DNA from: Pseudomonas sp. C2B4
GTDB taxonomy: Bacteria > Pseudomonadota > Gammaproteobacteria > Pseudomonadales > Pseudomonadaceae
DNA length: 64,000 nt
Reading direction: 5' to 3'
NCBI RefSeq assembly: GCF_013359695.1
Contig: NZ_JABFMU010000001.1
Coordinates: 62,001 to 126,000, forward strand
Shown here piece by piece: positions 1 through 8,123 of this stretch. The number at the start of each line of letters is the position of its first letter. Position 1 is the stretch's first letter. The notes under the pieces were generated by a model that worked only from the letters and a program-made list of their open reading frames with translations, was not told where the DNA came from and did no database searches. The translations under genes and the position numbers were made by a program.

Positions 1-299
1 ATCTGCAAACGTTGCCGGTGGACTGCCTGAAAATCGACAAGGCCTTCATCGATGCGCTTGGCCATGACGCGGCCAGTAGCGGTGTAGCCCCCCACATCAT
101 CCACATGGCTCAGTCATTGCACCTGAAGGTCATCGCCGAAGGTATCGAGCATGAAGCCCAGGCAGCGTTACTGAGCAGTGAAGGGGTGAAATTTGGTCAG
201 GGCTGGTTGTTCGCCCATGCGTTGAGTGCGGTGCAGTTCATTGAACTGATTACCCGCGGCCGCCGATTGGCCAATCGACGCCTGGATGATGAAGCGTAA
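1..299 (+). CDS. EAL-domain protein, C-terminal fragment (c-di-GMP phosphodiesterase type)
   Basis: The window opens inside this gene; about 98 codons of its 3' end are present, read from base 3. The fragment shows the last part of an EAL domain: a DCLKID-type motif carrying the catalytic lysine, the AEGIE motif with a conserved glutamate, and GQGWLF, the equivalent of the QGYLF signature. These are hallmarks of an active c-di-GMP phosphodiesterase fold, but the EAL motif itself and any GGDEF, PAS or membrane part lie outside the window. The gene ends 6 bases from the convergent kinB stop, with no obvious terminator between. The family is clear; whether the whole protein is active, and what it senses, cannot be told. 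Confidence 0.85.
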   Translation, partial: LQTLPVDCLKIDKAFIDALGHDAASSGVAPHIIHMAQSLHLKVIAEGIEHEAQAALLSSEGVKFGQGWLFAHALSAVQFIELITRGRRLANRRLDDEA

Positions 300-305
300 C
301 GTCCG

Positions 306-2096
306 CTAGACTGTCAGCGCCATATAGAACTGCGTGCCCTGCCCCGGCCGCGAATAGACCCCCATCCGCCCGCCATGCAACTGCACGATTTCCTTGCACA
401 ACGCCAGGCCTAGCCCGGCCCCGCCTTTCTTGCGACCGACCTGCACAAAGGGCTCGAAGATTCGCCCCTGCTGCCCGTACGCAATGCCTTCACCATTATC
501 TTCAACGCTGATGATCACCCGCTCCCCATGACGCCGGGCCTGCAAGCGTATGAGGCCACCCGCTGAGGTGTGGCGCAATGCGTTATCGATCAGGTTGTCG
601 AGCACACGGTCCAGTTGCGGCTGATCGGCCTGCAACCGTGGCAGCGGCCCTTGCACCTCTACCAACAACTCGACGCCCTTCTCTTCTGCGCCGCTGGCAA
701 AGCGTAGCTGTGCCTGCTCCAGCAAGTTCTCGATGGAACACGGCGCCAAGGTCAGTTTCTGCAAACCGTTCTGATAGCGCGAGAAATTCAGCAAGTCGTT
801 GATCAATTGCATCAAACGCTGCATTTCTTCGTTCACCGTGTCCAGCAGATCGGCTTCACGGGAGTCCTGGGCGAAATGCGTTCGCTCGCGGAACAGGCCG
901 AATGCCATGTGCATGCCGGTGACCGGAGTCCGCAGCTCATGGGAAGCGCGCAGCACGAATTCGCTGCGTACCCGCTCAAAGGCGCGCTGCTCTGTGACGT
1001 CGTGCAGCACCATGACCGCCCCGAGAATATGCCCCTGCGTATGGATGACAGGCGTCAGGCTGAAGGTCAGGAGCCGCGTCTCGCCATCGACCTCAATGCT
1101 CAAGTCCTCCGGTGCTTTTTCCAGCGTGCCGCCGCGCAGGACCAATTGCAGCTGCTCATCAAGCTCGGGACGCAGCAGTGCCGCGCCCAACCCCTGGCCG
1201 ACCCGATCGTTATCCCATCCCAACTGGCGCTGCGCCACGGGATTGAGGTGTTCCAGATGCCCCTGGCGATCGATTATCAATAAACCGTCGTCAATGCTGT
1301 CGAGCACGGCCTGCAGTCGCTGCTGGCCTGCCAGCAGTTCATCGACGTTGGTGGCCTGGTGCTCGCGCAACGCCTCGGCCATGATTCCGAAACGTCGGGT
1401 CAGTTGGTTCAGCTCGACAGCCGAGGAAACCGGCAGCGTAACGTCGAAATTGCCTTGGCCGATGTTGTCCGCTGCCTGTGCCAACGCTTCGATGGGCTCA
1501 CCGAAACGCCGCGCGATGGCATGGGCGGTCACGAAGCCGATGACCAACACCGCCAACCCGACCAGGCCGAGCAGGCCGGCAATCAACAAGGCGCGTTCAC
1601 GGGCCTGGCGCTCGGTGTCGTTAATGTTATCCAGTGCGCGCTTGTGCTCGGTAATCAAGCCATTGCGCAGTGCGTTGAATTTTTCGGTGAGCTCGTCGTT
1701 GCCGCTCAGGACATGCGTGGTATTGGGCGCAACTTCATAGGCCTGGATAAAGCTGAGGTAGTCCGCCTTGGCTTTCTTGAAACCGTATTCACTGCCAGCA
1801 TCCGCCGGCTCCTGGGCGATGCCTTCTTCCAGCAATTGGAAGTAACGCTGCTTGGAAGCCTCGAAGGCCGAAGAGTCTCGTTGCTCGCTGAGCATGATGA
1901 TCAACTGGTCGCCCAGCGTTTGACGCAACTTCAGCCCGATATCGAGGGTGACGAAATTGTTGCGCACCAGCGCTTCCTGGCTCCCGGCCATCTGCATCAC
2001 GCTGACCAGCCCAAGCAGCAGCCCAAGCAACGCGACGGTGATCAGTGCGGAAATGCTCAGGAACAGCCGGGTCCGCAACTTCATCGCCAGTTTCAT
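306..2096 (-). CDS. kinB: Sensor histidine kinase KinB
   Basis: 596-residue membrane histidine kinase, partner of AlgB. The first membrane helix lies near residues 10-33, a periplasmic sensor region of about 130 residues follows, and the second helix is near 168-190. Then come a HAMP linker, a PAS domain (about 255-370), a HisKA domain with the phospho-acceptor motif SHELRTP, and an ATPase domain with DNLIDNALRH, DNGEGI and GGAGLGLAL. In P. aeruginosa KinB controls AlgB, alginate production and virulence. The frame is open further upstream but would overlap algB. The ATG at 2096, 10 bases after the algB stop, gives the length known for KinB; a second ATG at 2084 is also possible. Co-transcribed with algB. 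Confidence 0.93.
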   Translation of the reverse strand: MKLAMKLRTRLFLSISALITVALLGLLLGLVSVMQMAGSQEALVRNNFVTLDIGLKLRQTLGDQLIIMLSEQRDSSAFEASKQRYFQLLEEGIAQEPADAGSEYGFKKAKADYLSFIQAYEVAPNTTHVLSGNDELTEKFNALRNGLITEHKRALDNINDTERQARERALLIAGLLGLVGLAVLVIGFVTAHAIARRFGEPIEALAQAADNIGQGNFDVTLPVSSAVELNQLTRRFGIMAEALREHQATNVDELLAGQQRLQAVLDSIDDGLLIIDRQGHLEHLNPVAQRQLGWDNDRVGQGLGAALLRPELDEQLQLVLRGGTLEKAPEDLSIEVDGETRLLTFSLTPVIHTQGHILGAVMVLHDVTEQRAFERVRSEFVLRASHELRTPVTGMHMAFGLFRERTHFAQDSREADLLDTVNEEMQRLMQLINDLLNFSRYQNGLQKLTLAPCSIENLLEQAQLRFASGAEEKGVELLVEVQGPLPRLQADQPQLDRVLDNLIDNALRHTSAGGLIRLQARRHGERVIISVEDNGEGIAYGQQGRIFEPFVQVGRKKGGAGLGLALCKEIVQLHGGRMGVYSRPGQGTQFYMALTV

Positions 2097-2106
2097 CGGC
2101 GGCGGC

Positions 2107-3453
2107 TCACAAGTTGTACTGTTTGCGTTTGCGGTACAGCGTCGACGCATCGATACCCAGGGTCTTGGCAGCTTGATCCAGCGTGCCGGCGGTAGCCAGA
2201 ACCGCGCCGATATGCGCTTTCTCCAGTTCATCCAGACTCAACGCGGCGCCAATGCGCGGCGCATTATTGACCGGTGTTTCGGCCATGCCCAAGTGGCTGA
2301 TCTCGACCCGTTCCTGCGGACAAATGATGCTGGCCCGCTCCACCACGTTGCGCAGTTCGCGGATGTTCCCCGGCCAGCGATAACCCAGCAGCGCTTCGCG
2401 GGCCTCATCGCTGAACCCCCGGGCCGGGCGTGCGTATTCCTTGACGAAACGCGCCAGAAAGCGATCGGCGAGGTTAAGAATGTCTTCCCTGCGTTCGCGC
2501 AGGGGCGGCAGGTGCAAGGTGATGACGTTCAGCCGATAGAGCAGATCTTCGCGAAAACGACCGTCACGGACCATGTCCTCGAGATTCTGGTTAGTCGCCG
2601 CGAGGATACGGACATCGGCGCGACGGGTGACCGGGTCGCCCACGCGCTCGTATTCCTTGTCCTGGATGAATCGCAGTAACTTGGGCTGCAAAACCAGTGG
2701 AAAGTCGCCGATTTCGTCGAGAAACAGCGTGCCTCCATCAGCCTGATTGACTCGACCCAATGTGCTTTCACTGGCCCCGGTAAACGCGCCACGGCTGTGG
2801 CCGAACAATTCGCTTTCCATGAGTTCGGCGGTCAGCGACGGACAGTTGATGGTGATGCAGGACTTCTTCGCGCGTTTACTCCAGCCGTGAATGGCCTGGG
2901 ACAGCTCGCCTTTACCGGTGCCGGACTCGCCGAGAATCAGGATATTGGCATCGGTAATGGCAACCTGGCGGGCCGTTTCGAGCACGACTTTCATGGCCGG
3001 GCTGTGGGAGTCCAGGCCATCCCTGGGTTTACGCACCTCGCCTTCCAACGCCTCGAGACGCGCCGACAACTGCCGAACTTCCAGCTGCTTGGCAGTGGCC
3101 AGGCGCAATTGATCGGGACTGCACGGCTTGACCAGATAGTCGGCGGCACCGGCCTGAATGGCATCGACAGCTGTGTCCACGGCCGAGTGCGCCGTGACGA
3201 TCACCACCCGCATCCAGGGCGCTTGAATGCGCATCTGGGCCAACACGTCCAGGCCATTGTCTTCACCCAGGCGCAGATCGAGGAAGCACAGATCAAAGAC
3301 CTGACGTTGCAGCAATGCTTCGGCTTGCGCGGCGCTGTTGGCTGTCGCCACGCTGTAGCCTTCGTCTTCGAGGCAATAGCGGAAGGTACGCAGGATAGCG
3401 GACTCATCATCCACCAGGAGAATACGGCCTTGATGCTCAGCGGCTGATTCCAT
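2107..3453 (-). CDS. algB: NtrC-family response regulator AlgB
   Basis: 448-residue regulator with an N-terminal receiver domain (phospho-acceptor D59 in FLDLRLG), a central AAA+ domain (Walker A GESGTGKG at about 175-182, GAFTGA loop at 222-227, Walker B FLDEIGDF) and a C-terminal Fis-type helix-turn-helix ending [11 protein letters not shown]. In P. aeruginosa AlgB activates alginate genes and answers to KinB. The intact GAFTGA loop is what contacts sigma-54, so the protein looks competent for sigma-54 activation. It is the first gene of the algB-kinB operon. The 436-base upstream gap is shared with a divergent small gene that has a sigma-54-like promoter. Confidence 0.95.
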   Translation of the reverse strand: MESAAEHQGRILLVDDESAILRTFRYCLEDEGYSVATANSAAQAEALLQRQVFDLCFLDLRLGEDNGLDVLAQMRIQAPWMRVVIVTAHSAVDTAVDAIQAGAADYLVKPCSPDQLRLATAKQLEVRQLSARLEALEGEVRKPRDGLDSHSPAMKVVLETARQVAITDANILILGESGTGKGELSQAIHGWSKRAKKSCITINCPSLTAELMESELFGHSRGAFTGASESTLGRVNQADGGTLFLDEIGDFPLVLQPKLLRFIQDKEYERVGDPVTRRADVRILAATNQNLEDMVRDGRFREDLLYRLNVITLHLPPLRERREDILNLADRFLARFVKEYARPARGFSDEAREALLGYRWPGNIRELRNVVERASIICPQERVEISHLGMAETPVNNAPRIGAALSLDELEKAHIGAVLATAGTLDQAAKTLGIDASTLYRKRKQYNL

Positions 3454-3689
3454 TTTCCTACGCTCCTTAATGAAAGATCTTAATTAGTCCCGGAAAAATC
3501 GGGCAAGTTGCATGGTTCATTCTGATCCATTCCCGCCATAGCAGGTAGCAATCCCCCGAACCGGCCGGTTTTTCGCCTGATTGAGTAAGCTTCTTATAGA
3601 TAGCTCCTTTTCAGACGATGGATCACGTCTTTTTCTGACAGCTGCGCCCTCCTCTCAATTCAAAAATATTGCGAAGACTGCCGCCTCGA

Positions 3690-3738
3690 TCGTGCATTAC
3701 GCACGACCGCGCCACGGCCCATCGTGCAGGATGCGTCC
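3690..3738. promoter_or_regulatory. Tandem inverted-repeat sites, candidate enhancer for an NtrC-type activator
   Basis: Site 1 (3690-3706) is the perfect inverted repeat TCGTGC-N5-GCACGA. Site 2 (3722-3738) repeats its left arm exactly, TCGTGC-N5, followed by the degenerate arm GCGTCC. The centres are 32 bases apart, three helical turns, and lie about 117 and 85 bases upstream of the -12 element. This is the usual layout of a sigma-54 upstream activating sequence. That AlgB is the protein that binds is inferred from its position only. Confidence 0.45.
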
Positions 3739-3759
3739 ACAAAGCCTTTTTAAAACAGC

Positions 3760-3770
3760 TCAACTTATTG
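3760..3770. promoter_or_regulatory. Possible IHF-binding core
   Basis: TCAACTTATTG fits the IHF core TCAA-N4-TTR and sits in an AT-rich stretch between the inverted repeats and the sigma-54-like promoter, where IHF commonly bends DNA at sigma-54 promoters. The 5' part of the full consensus is not matched, so this is tentative. Confidence 0.3.
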
Positions 3771-3801
3771 ATTTATATATATTTTTTTCTGAAAAAAAAT
3801 C

Positions 3802-3817
3802 TGGCATGCGGGCTGCA
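3802..3817 (+). promoter_or_regulatory. Candidate sigma-54 (-24/-12) promoter
   Basis: TGGCATGCGGGCTGCA has the invariant GG (3803-3804) and GC (3815-3816) exactly 10 bases apart, with the TGGCA and TGCA contexts of the sigma-54 consensus. Expected transcription start is near 3828, giving a leader of about 60 bases to the ATG at 3890. It would drive the two small genes that follow. Confidence 0.5.
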
Positions 3818-3889
3818 ACAACCTGAATAACGCAGGGCAATAACAAAACGCCCTCAACCCGATGACCCCCGTGTGGGAGGAGCTTCAGG

Positions 3890-4177
3890 ATGAATCGCCA
3901 ACGTGCCACCCCATTGCATCTCTCGCCCCTGCACCTCCAGCAAGGCATGTTTGCCGTACTGGCGCTGTTGATCACCCTGATTGGCGGCCAGCAGTTTCTG
4001 CGTTGGGAGCAGAGCCAACAGCAAGAAGGGCCAAGCGTATCGTTTCAGCACCCGATCCAAACCCACTTCAGCGCCGCCAGCAGCGGTATGGCCGACAGCA
4101 CTTCGATGCGAATGATGGACGTCGACCAGCATCAGGCGATGGACGAAACGCCTCGCCAGGAACGTTGGGTGTTCTAA
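3890..4177 (+). CDS. Small single-pass membrane protein of unknown function
   Basis: 95 residues. I do not recognise a named family. The N-terminus is polar and basic, a single hydrophobic helix lies near residues 19-37 (about FAVLALLITLIGG), and the C-terminal half is hydrophilic with several Met, His and Asp residues. This suggests a small inner-membrane protein with a periplasmic tail. A good ribosome-binding site (GGAGG, 10 bases before the ATG) supports the start. It is divergent from algB, preceded by a sigma-54-like promoter, and followed after 72 bases by a DUF1328 gene, so the two may form one unit. A stress or envelope role under AlgB is a guess from context. Confidence 0.65.
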   Translation: MNRQRATPLHLSPLHLQQGMFAVLALLITLIGGQQFLRWEQSQQQEGPSVSFQHPIQTHFSAASSGMADSTSMRMMDVDQHQAMDETPRQERWVF

Positions 4178-4249
4178 ATACACACACTTGGCGCGCCCGA
4201 TGCGCCGGGAAACGCAGCACCTCTAAATAGAAGCGTAAGGAGAATCATC

Positions 4250-4414
4250 ATGTTGAGCTGGGCAATCACCTTCCTGATCATTGCCATCGTCGCTGCCGTC
4301 CTGGGCTTCGGTGGTATCGCGGGCACCGCCACGGGTATCGCCAAGATTCTCTTTGTCGTGTTCCTGGTGATGTTCATTGCTTCCTTCTTCTTTGGCCGTC
4401 GCGGCCGAGGCTGA
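4250..4414 (+). CDS. DUF1328 (YtjA-like) small membrane protein
   Basis: 54 residues, too short for many gene finders. The product begins [20 protein letters not shown], continues with [15 protein letters not shown] and a second hydrophobic stretch, and ends FFFGRRGRG. That is the two-helix layout of the DUF1328 family, widespread small inner-membrane proteins of unknown function. A strong ribosome-binding site (TAAGGAG, ending about 7 bases before the ATG) supports it. It lies 72 bases after the preceding small membrane gene and may be co-transcribed from the sigma-54-like promoter. The stop is followed by the hairpin GCCGCCC-N7-GGGCGGC (4439-4459) without a T run. Confidence 0.88.
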   Translation: MLSWAITFLIIAIVAAVLGFGGIAGTATGIAKILFVVFLVMFIASFFFGRRGRG

Positions 4415-5201
4415 GCATGAGCGCTATAGACACTGGCAGCCGCCCTGCTTTCGGGCGGCAGGCTCAGGAATGACCCGAACGGGTACAGATTTCAGATATA
4501 CGAAAGAAGCCATCGCTTCTTCCCTGCGCCCACCTGAGGAAGGCCGGCGCATGACCAAGGGGTCGGGACGTTCTGCCTGTTTCAGGGGCGGAGTGACCTA
4601 CGGGTACAGGGAGTGCCTGCGCAGAGGGCCGGGTCAGGAAAAGCTGCGACGCAAGTTCGCCGGTCGATCATGACTCGACGGACTTGCGAAGAGCTTGAAC
4701 ACATAAACGTACAGCGAGCGCGATCCATCGTTTTCATCCTTTCTCCCGGCAATCCCCCCGCCTCTGGCCTGAAAATACTTTTCCCGGTATTTCATCATCG
4801 ACCGTATATCGAGAAAAAAGGCGCTTCTTTTGCCGTAAATAATACCCGTGCGCTGTGGGATTTTCCTGAAAACATCCCCCCTTTGCGACTGATCAAAAAA
4901 TACTCAATCTACGCTGTGATGGCCGGTTCACGGCACTTATACCTGCCGAAATGTCACATTCGAACCGTTTGCGACGTCGCTTTCAGTGAAAAAACCTCAT
5001 GCCGATTCGGCATAGGGTAGGCGTTTACGGCATTAGACGTCGCTTCCTTGCATCGGAATAGTTGCGCCTTTTTTCGCCTGCCAGAGAGCCATAAAAAGCG
5101 CTCCGGGGCTCCTTATACGGGGGTAGATGCACACGACTTTTTCGCCACGAGCGTTCCAGTTCGCGCATCTGCCCGAGTCAAACTGAAGTAAGGGTAAAGA
5201 T
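4415..5201. other. 787-base intergenic region before gltP, with RNA-like structure
   Basis: No credible protein gene is seen on either strand; the open frames here have no family features and no ribosome-binding sites. The first third is GC-rich and full of inverted repeats: GCCGCCC/GGGCGGC at 4439-4459 and a long stem-loop at 4641-4696. The second part is AT-richer, and a short repeat ATGCCGA-TTC-GGCAT type hairpin lies near 4999-5013. The promoter of gltP must lie in the right part, but I could not choose -35/-10 boxes with confidence. Confidence 0.5.
4641..4696. ncRNA. Candidate structured RNA element (long imperfect stem-loop)
   Basis: Nested complementary segments occur in order: AAGCT (4641-4645) with AGCTT (4692-4696), CGCAAGT (4650-4656) with ACTTGCG (4682-4688), then CCG and TCGA with TCGA and CGG around a short loop. 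No T run follows, so this is not a classic terminator. It may be part of a longer small RNA or an untranslated leader. Known Pseudomonas RNAs that I can recall (RsmX/Y/Z, CrcZ, PrrF, RNase P RNA) do not match by eye. Confidence 0.3.
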
Positions 5202-6533
5202 ATGAAGAAGGCAAAGCTTAGCCTCGCCTGGCAGATCCTCATCGGTCTGGTCTTGGGGATTGCAATCGGTGCGCTGCTCAACCATTTCAGTGCCGAGAAA
5301 GCCTGGTGGATCAGCAACGTTCTGCAACCAGCGGGCGATATCTTTATCCGTCTGATCAAGATGATCGTGATCCCGATCGTGATCTCCTCGCTGATCGTTG
5401 GCATTGCTGGCGTCGGTGACGCGAAGAAGCTCGGTAGCATCGGCCTCAAAACCATCATCTACTTCGAAATCGTCACCACCATTGCCATCGTCGTCGGCTT
5501 GCTGCTGGCCAACCTGTTCCATCCGGGTGCCGGCATCGACATGAGCACCCTGGGTACCGTGGATATCTCCAAGTACCAGGCTACGGCGGCCGAGGTTCAG
5601 CATGAACATGCGTTCATCGAAACCATCCTCAACCTGATCCCGTCCAACATCTTCGCGGCCATGGCCCGCGGTGAAATGCTGCCGATCATCTTCTTCTCGG
5701 TGCTGTTCGGCCTCGGTCTGTCGAGCCTCAAGCCGGAACTGCGTGACCCGCTGGTGACGATGTTCCAGGGCGTATCGGAAAGCATGTTCAAGGTCACTCA
5801 CATGATCATGAACTACGCACCGATCGGCGTTTTCGCACTGATCGCGGTCACCGTGGCCAACTTCGGCTTCGCGTCGCTGCTGCCGCTGGCAAAACTGGTG
5901 ATCCTGGTTTACGTCGCCATCGCCTTCTTTGCCTTCGTGGTACTGGGCCTGATCGCTCGCCTGTTCGGCTTCTCGGTGATCAAGCTGATGCGCATCTTCA
6001 AGGATGAGCTGGTGCTGGCCTACTCCACCGCTTCCTCCGAAACCGTGCTGCCACGTGTGATCGAGAAGATGGAAGCCTACGGCGCGCCAAAAGCCATTTG
6101 CAGCTTCGTGGTGCCAACCGGTTACTCGTTCAACCTCGACGGCTCGACCCTGTACCAAAGCATCGCGGCGATCTTCATCGCTCAGCTGTACGGCATCGAC
6201 CTGTCGATCAGCCAGCAGCTGTTGCTGGTCCTGACCCTGATGGTCACCTCCAAGGGCATCGCCGGTGTGCCGGGCGTGTCCTTCGTGGTGCTGCTGGCCA
6301 CCCTGGGCAGCGTGGGCATCCCGCTGGAAGGCCTGGCCTTCATCGCCGGTGTCGACCGCATCATGGACATGGCCCGTACTGCACTGAACGTGATCGGCAA
6401 CGCTCTGGCCGTGCTGGTTATCGCTCGCTGGGAAGGCATGTACGACGAAGCCAAGGGCCAGCGCTACTGGAACTCCCTGCCGCACTGGCGCAGCAAAGAG
6501 AAGCTGCCGGTTGGCGAGGTTTCCAGCAACTGA
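5202..6533 (+). CDS. gltP: Proton/glutamate-aspartate symporter GltP
   Basis: 443-residue integral membrane protein of the dicarboxylate/amino-acid:cation symporter family, taking up glutamate and aspartate across the inner membrane. The start MKKAKLSLAWQILIGLVLGI fits the first helix. The re-entrant-loop region carries a serine-rich AYSTASSETVLPRV segment and the NLDGSTLYQSIAAIF motif with the conserved Asn-Asp of the substrate site, followed by GVPGVSFVVL and DRIMDMARTALNVIGNA. Length is normal for GltP. AAGTAAGGG lies just before the ATG. A strong intrinsic terminator follows at 6699-6722, beyond a repeat pair, so the gene appears monocistronic. Confidence 0.93.
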   Translation: MKKAKLSLAWQILIGLVLGIAIGALLNHFSAEKAWWISNVLQPAGDIFIRLIKMIVIPIVISSLIVGIAGVGDAKKLGSIGLKTIIYFEIVTTIAIVVGLLLANLFHPGAGIDMSTLGTVDISKYQATAAEVQHEHAFIETILNLIPSNIFAAMARGEMLPIIFFSVLFGLGLSSLKPELRDPLVTMFQGVSESMFKVTHMIMNYAPIGVFALIAVTVANFGFASLLPLAKLVILVYVAIAFFAFVVLGLIARLFGFSVIKLMRIFKDELVLAYSTASSETVLPRVIEKMEAYGAPKAICSFVVPTGYSFNLDGSTLYQSIAAIFIAQLYGIDLSISQQLLLVLTLMVTSKGIAGVPGVSFVVLLATLGSVGIPLEGLAFIAGVDRIMDMARTALNVIGNALAVLVIARWEGMYDEAKGQRYWNSLPHWRSKEKLPVGEVSSN

Positions 6534-6558
6534 TCAAAGTTGTGGGGATTGGCTTTTC

Positions 6559-6648
6559 TGTGGGAGCGAGCCTGCTCGCGATTGCGGTGCATCGAACAAC
6601 AGCAATGTTGAATGTGCCGCCCTCTTCGCGAGCAGGCTCGCTCCCACA
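6559..6648. repeat. REP pair 1 (inward arms, 90 bases)
   Basis: Two 23-base arms, the left beginning TGTGGGAGCGAGCC and the right its exact reverse complement, enclose a 44-base spacer. Each arm contains its own small palindrome (CGAGCCTGCTCG). This is the REP/REPIN type of fluorescent pseudomonads, mobilised in trans by RAYT transposases; no such gene is in the window. Confidence 0.9.
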
Positions 6649-6698
6649 AAGTTTGAGTCAGATCTCAAATTCCTATTGCCCCCACAAGCAAGCCAAAC

Positions 6699-6722
6699 AA
6701 ACCCCGGAGAAATCCGGGGTTT
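6699..6722 (+). terminator. Intrinsic terminator after gltP
   Basis: Perfect 10-base stem AAACCCCGGA/TCCGGGGTTT around a GAAA loop, the T residues of the right arm continuing into a T-rich stretch. It ends gltP transcription before the next gene. The A run on the left arm could let it work leftward too, but no leftward gene needs it. Confidence 0.8.
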
Positions 6723-6775
6723 GTCGTTTCTGGCCACCCCGCTATCATTCGCGCATCTTTTGGGGGATTTGACTG

Positions 6776-8005
6776 ATGCTTAATGGCCTGTGGCTTGGCT
6801 TCTTCATCGTGGCCGCCGTGTCGGCGCTGGCGCAATGGCTGATCGGCGGCAACGCCGGAATCTTCGCGGCGATGGTGGAGAGCATTTTCGCCATGGCCAA
6901 GCTCTCGGTCGAAGTCATGGTCCTGCTGTTCGGTACCCTCACCCTCTGGCTGGGCTTTCTGCGGATCGCCGAAAAGGCCGGGATCGTCGAATGGCTGGCC
7001 AGGGCCCTCGGCCCGCTGTTTCTGCGGTTGATGCCGGAGGTTCCGGCGGGCCATCCAGCCATCGGCCTGATCACCCTGAACTTCGCCGCCAACGGCCTGG
7101 GCCTGGACAACGCCGCCACGCCGATCGGCCTCAAGGCCATGAAATCCCTGCAGGAACTCAACCCCAGCGACACCATCGCCAGCAATGCGCAAATCCTGTT
7201 TCTGGTACTCAACGCGTCGTCCCTGACGCTGCTGCCCGTGACAATCTTCATGTACCGCGCCCAGCAAGGTGCGCCTGACCCGACACTGGTGTTCCTGCCG
7301 ATCCTGTTGGCCACCAGTTGCTCGACCATCGTCGGCTTCCTGGCCGTCGCGTTCATGCAACGTTTGCGTGTCTGGGACCCGGTGGTCCTGGCCTATCTGA
7401 TTCCCGGCGCCCTCGCCCTTGGCGGCTTCATGGCGTTGCTGGCGACGCTCTCGGCGACCGCGCTGGCCGGTTTGTCGTCGATCCTCGGCAATCTGACGCT
7501 ATTCGGCATCATCATGACATTCCTGGTCATCGGCGCGCTGCGCAAAGTGAAGGTCTACGAGGCATTCGTCGAAGGCGCCAAGGAAGGGTTCGACGTGGCG
7601 AAAAATCTGCTGCCGTATCTGGTGGCAATGCTGTGCGCGGTGGGTGTATTGCGGGCGTCCGGGGCGCTGGATTTTGGCCTGGACGGGATTCGCCACCTGG
7701 TGGAGTGGGCCGGTTGGGATACGCGCTTCGTCGATGCGCTGCCGACGGCGATGGTCAAGCCATTCTCCGGCAGCGCCGCTCGGGCGATGCTGATCGAAAC
7801 GATGAAAACCTCCGGTGTGGACAGCTTCCCGGCGCTGGTAGCGGCGACGATCCAGGGCAGTACCGAAACCACGTTCTATGTGCTGGCCGTGTACTTCGGC
7901 GCGGTGGGCATCCAGCGGGCGCGGCATGCGGTAGGGTGTGCGTTGCTGGCGGAGCTGGCCGGTGTACTGGGCGCGATTGGCGTCTGCTACTGGTTCTTCG
8001 GCTGA
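6776..8005 (+). CDS. SpmA/SpmB-like nucleoside-recognition (Gate) domain membrane protein
   Basis: 409-residue polytopic membrane protein. The N-terminal half has the SpmA-like NFAANGLGLDNAATPIGLKAM motif, and the C-terminal half the SpmB-like GSAARAMLIETM and QGSTETTFYVLAVYFGAVG motifs. The two halves of the Bacillus spore maturation pair are therefore fused, as is common in non-sporulating bacteria. The fold belongs to the Gate domain group of transporters, but the substrate is unknown. The ribosome-binding site TGGGGGA precedes the ATG. It stands alone between the gltP terminator and a REP pair; no role in sporulation is implied. Confidence 0.85.
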   Translation: MLNGLWLGFFIVAAVSALAQWLIGGNAGIFAAMVESIFAMAKLSVEVMVLLFGTLTLWLGFLRIAEKAGIVEWLARALGPLFLRLMPEVPAGHPAIGLITLNFAANGLGLDNAATPIGLKAMKSLQELNPSDTIASNAQILFLVLNASSLTLLPVTIFMYRAQQGAPDPTLVFLPILLATSCSTIVGFLAVAFMQRLRVWDPVVLAYLIPGALALGGFMALLATLSATALAGLSSILGNLTLFGIIMTFLVIGALRKVKVYEAFVEGAKEGFDVAKNLLPYLVAMLCAVGVLRASGALDFGLDGIRHLVEWAGWDTRFVDALPTAMVKPFSGSAARAMLIETMKTSGVDSFPALVAATIQGSTETTFYVLAVYFGAVGIQRARHAVGCALLAELAGVLGAIGVCYWFFG

Positions 8006-8015
8006 TAGAAAAACC

Positions 8016-8105
8016 TGTGGGAGCGAGCCTGCTCGCGAAAGCGGTGTGTCAGCCAACATCAATGTTGAATGATAAAACGCCTTCGCGAGCAGGCTCGCTC
8101 CCACA
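8016..8105. repeat. REP pair 2 (inward arms, 90 bases)
   Basis: The same 23-base arms as pair 1 in the same orientation, with a 44-base spacer. It lies between two convergent genes, 10 bases after the stop of the Gate-domain protein and 18 bases before the stop of the lipoprotein gene, so it may also act as a transcription block or mRNA 3' end. Confidence 0.9.
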
Positions 8106-8123
8106 TTGGGTCCTGTGTCGGGC

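Larger units (their letters stand above)
3454..3889. other. Intergenic region between algB and a divergent small gene
   Basis: 436 bases without a convincing gene. It contains a perfect 12-base palindrome AACCGGCCGGTT (3559-3570) followed by a short T run, two related inverted repeats (3690-3706 and 3722-3738), a strongly AT-rich tract (about 3748-3800), a sigma-54-type promoter (3802-3817) and the ribosome-binding site GGAGG (3876-3880) of the next gene. The 81-codon open frame at 3581-3826 runs through the AT-rich regulatory tract and looks like noise. Confidence 0.7.

Noticed and set aside
3581..3826. 81-codon open frame in the algB upstream gap
   Set aside because: No ribosome-binding site, no family features, and it runs over the AT-rich tract and the sigma-54-like promoter.
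4921..4934. Second sigma-54-like GG-N10-GC motif before gltP
   Set aside because: The spacing is right, but the flanks (TGGCCG, CGGCA) fit poorly and no enhancer repeats or IHF-like site are near.
5178..6485. 435-codon open frame opposite gltP
   Set aside because: It lies entirely antisense to a clear symporter gene and its translation is repeat-rich in His, Gln and Asp without family features; a shadow of GC-rich codon use. The same holds for long antisense frames over gyrB (43842-45521), yidC (50649-52409) and atpA (61077-63158).
6559..8105. Repeat pairs as a CRISPR array
   Set aside because: The repeats occur as isolated inverted pairs far apart between genes, not as direct repeats with regular spacers, and no cas gene is present.
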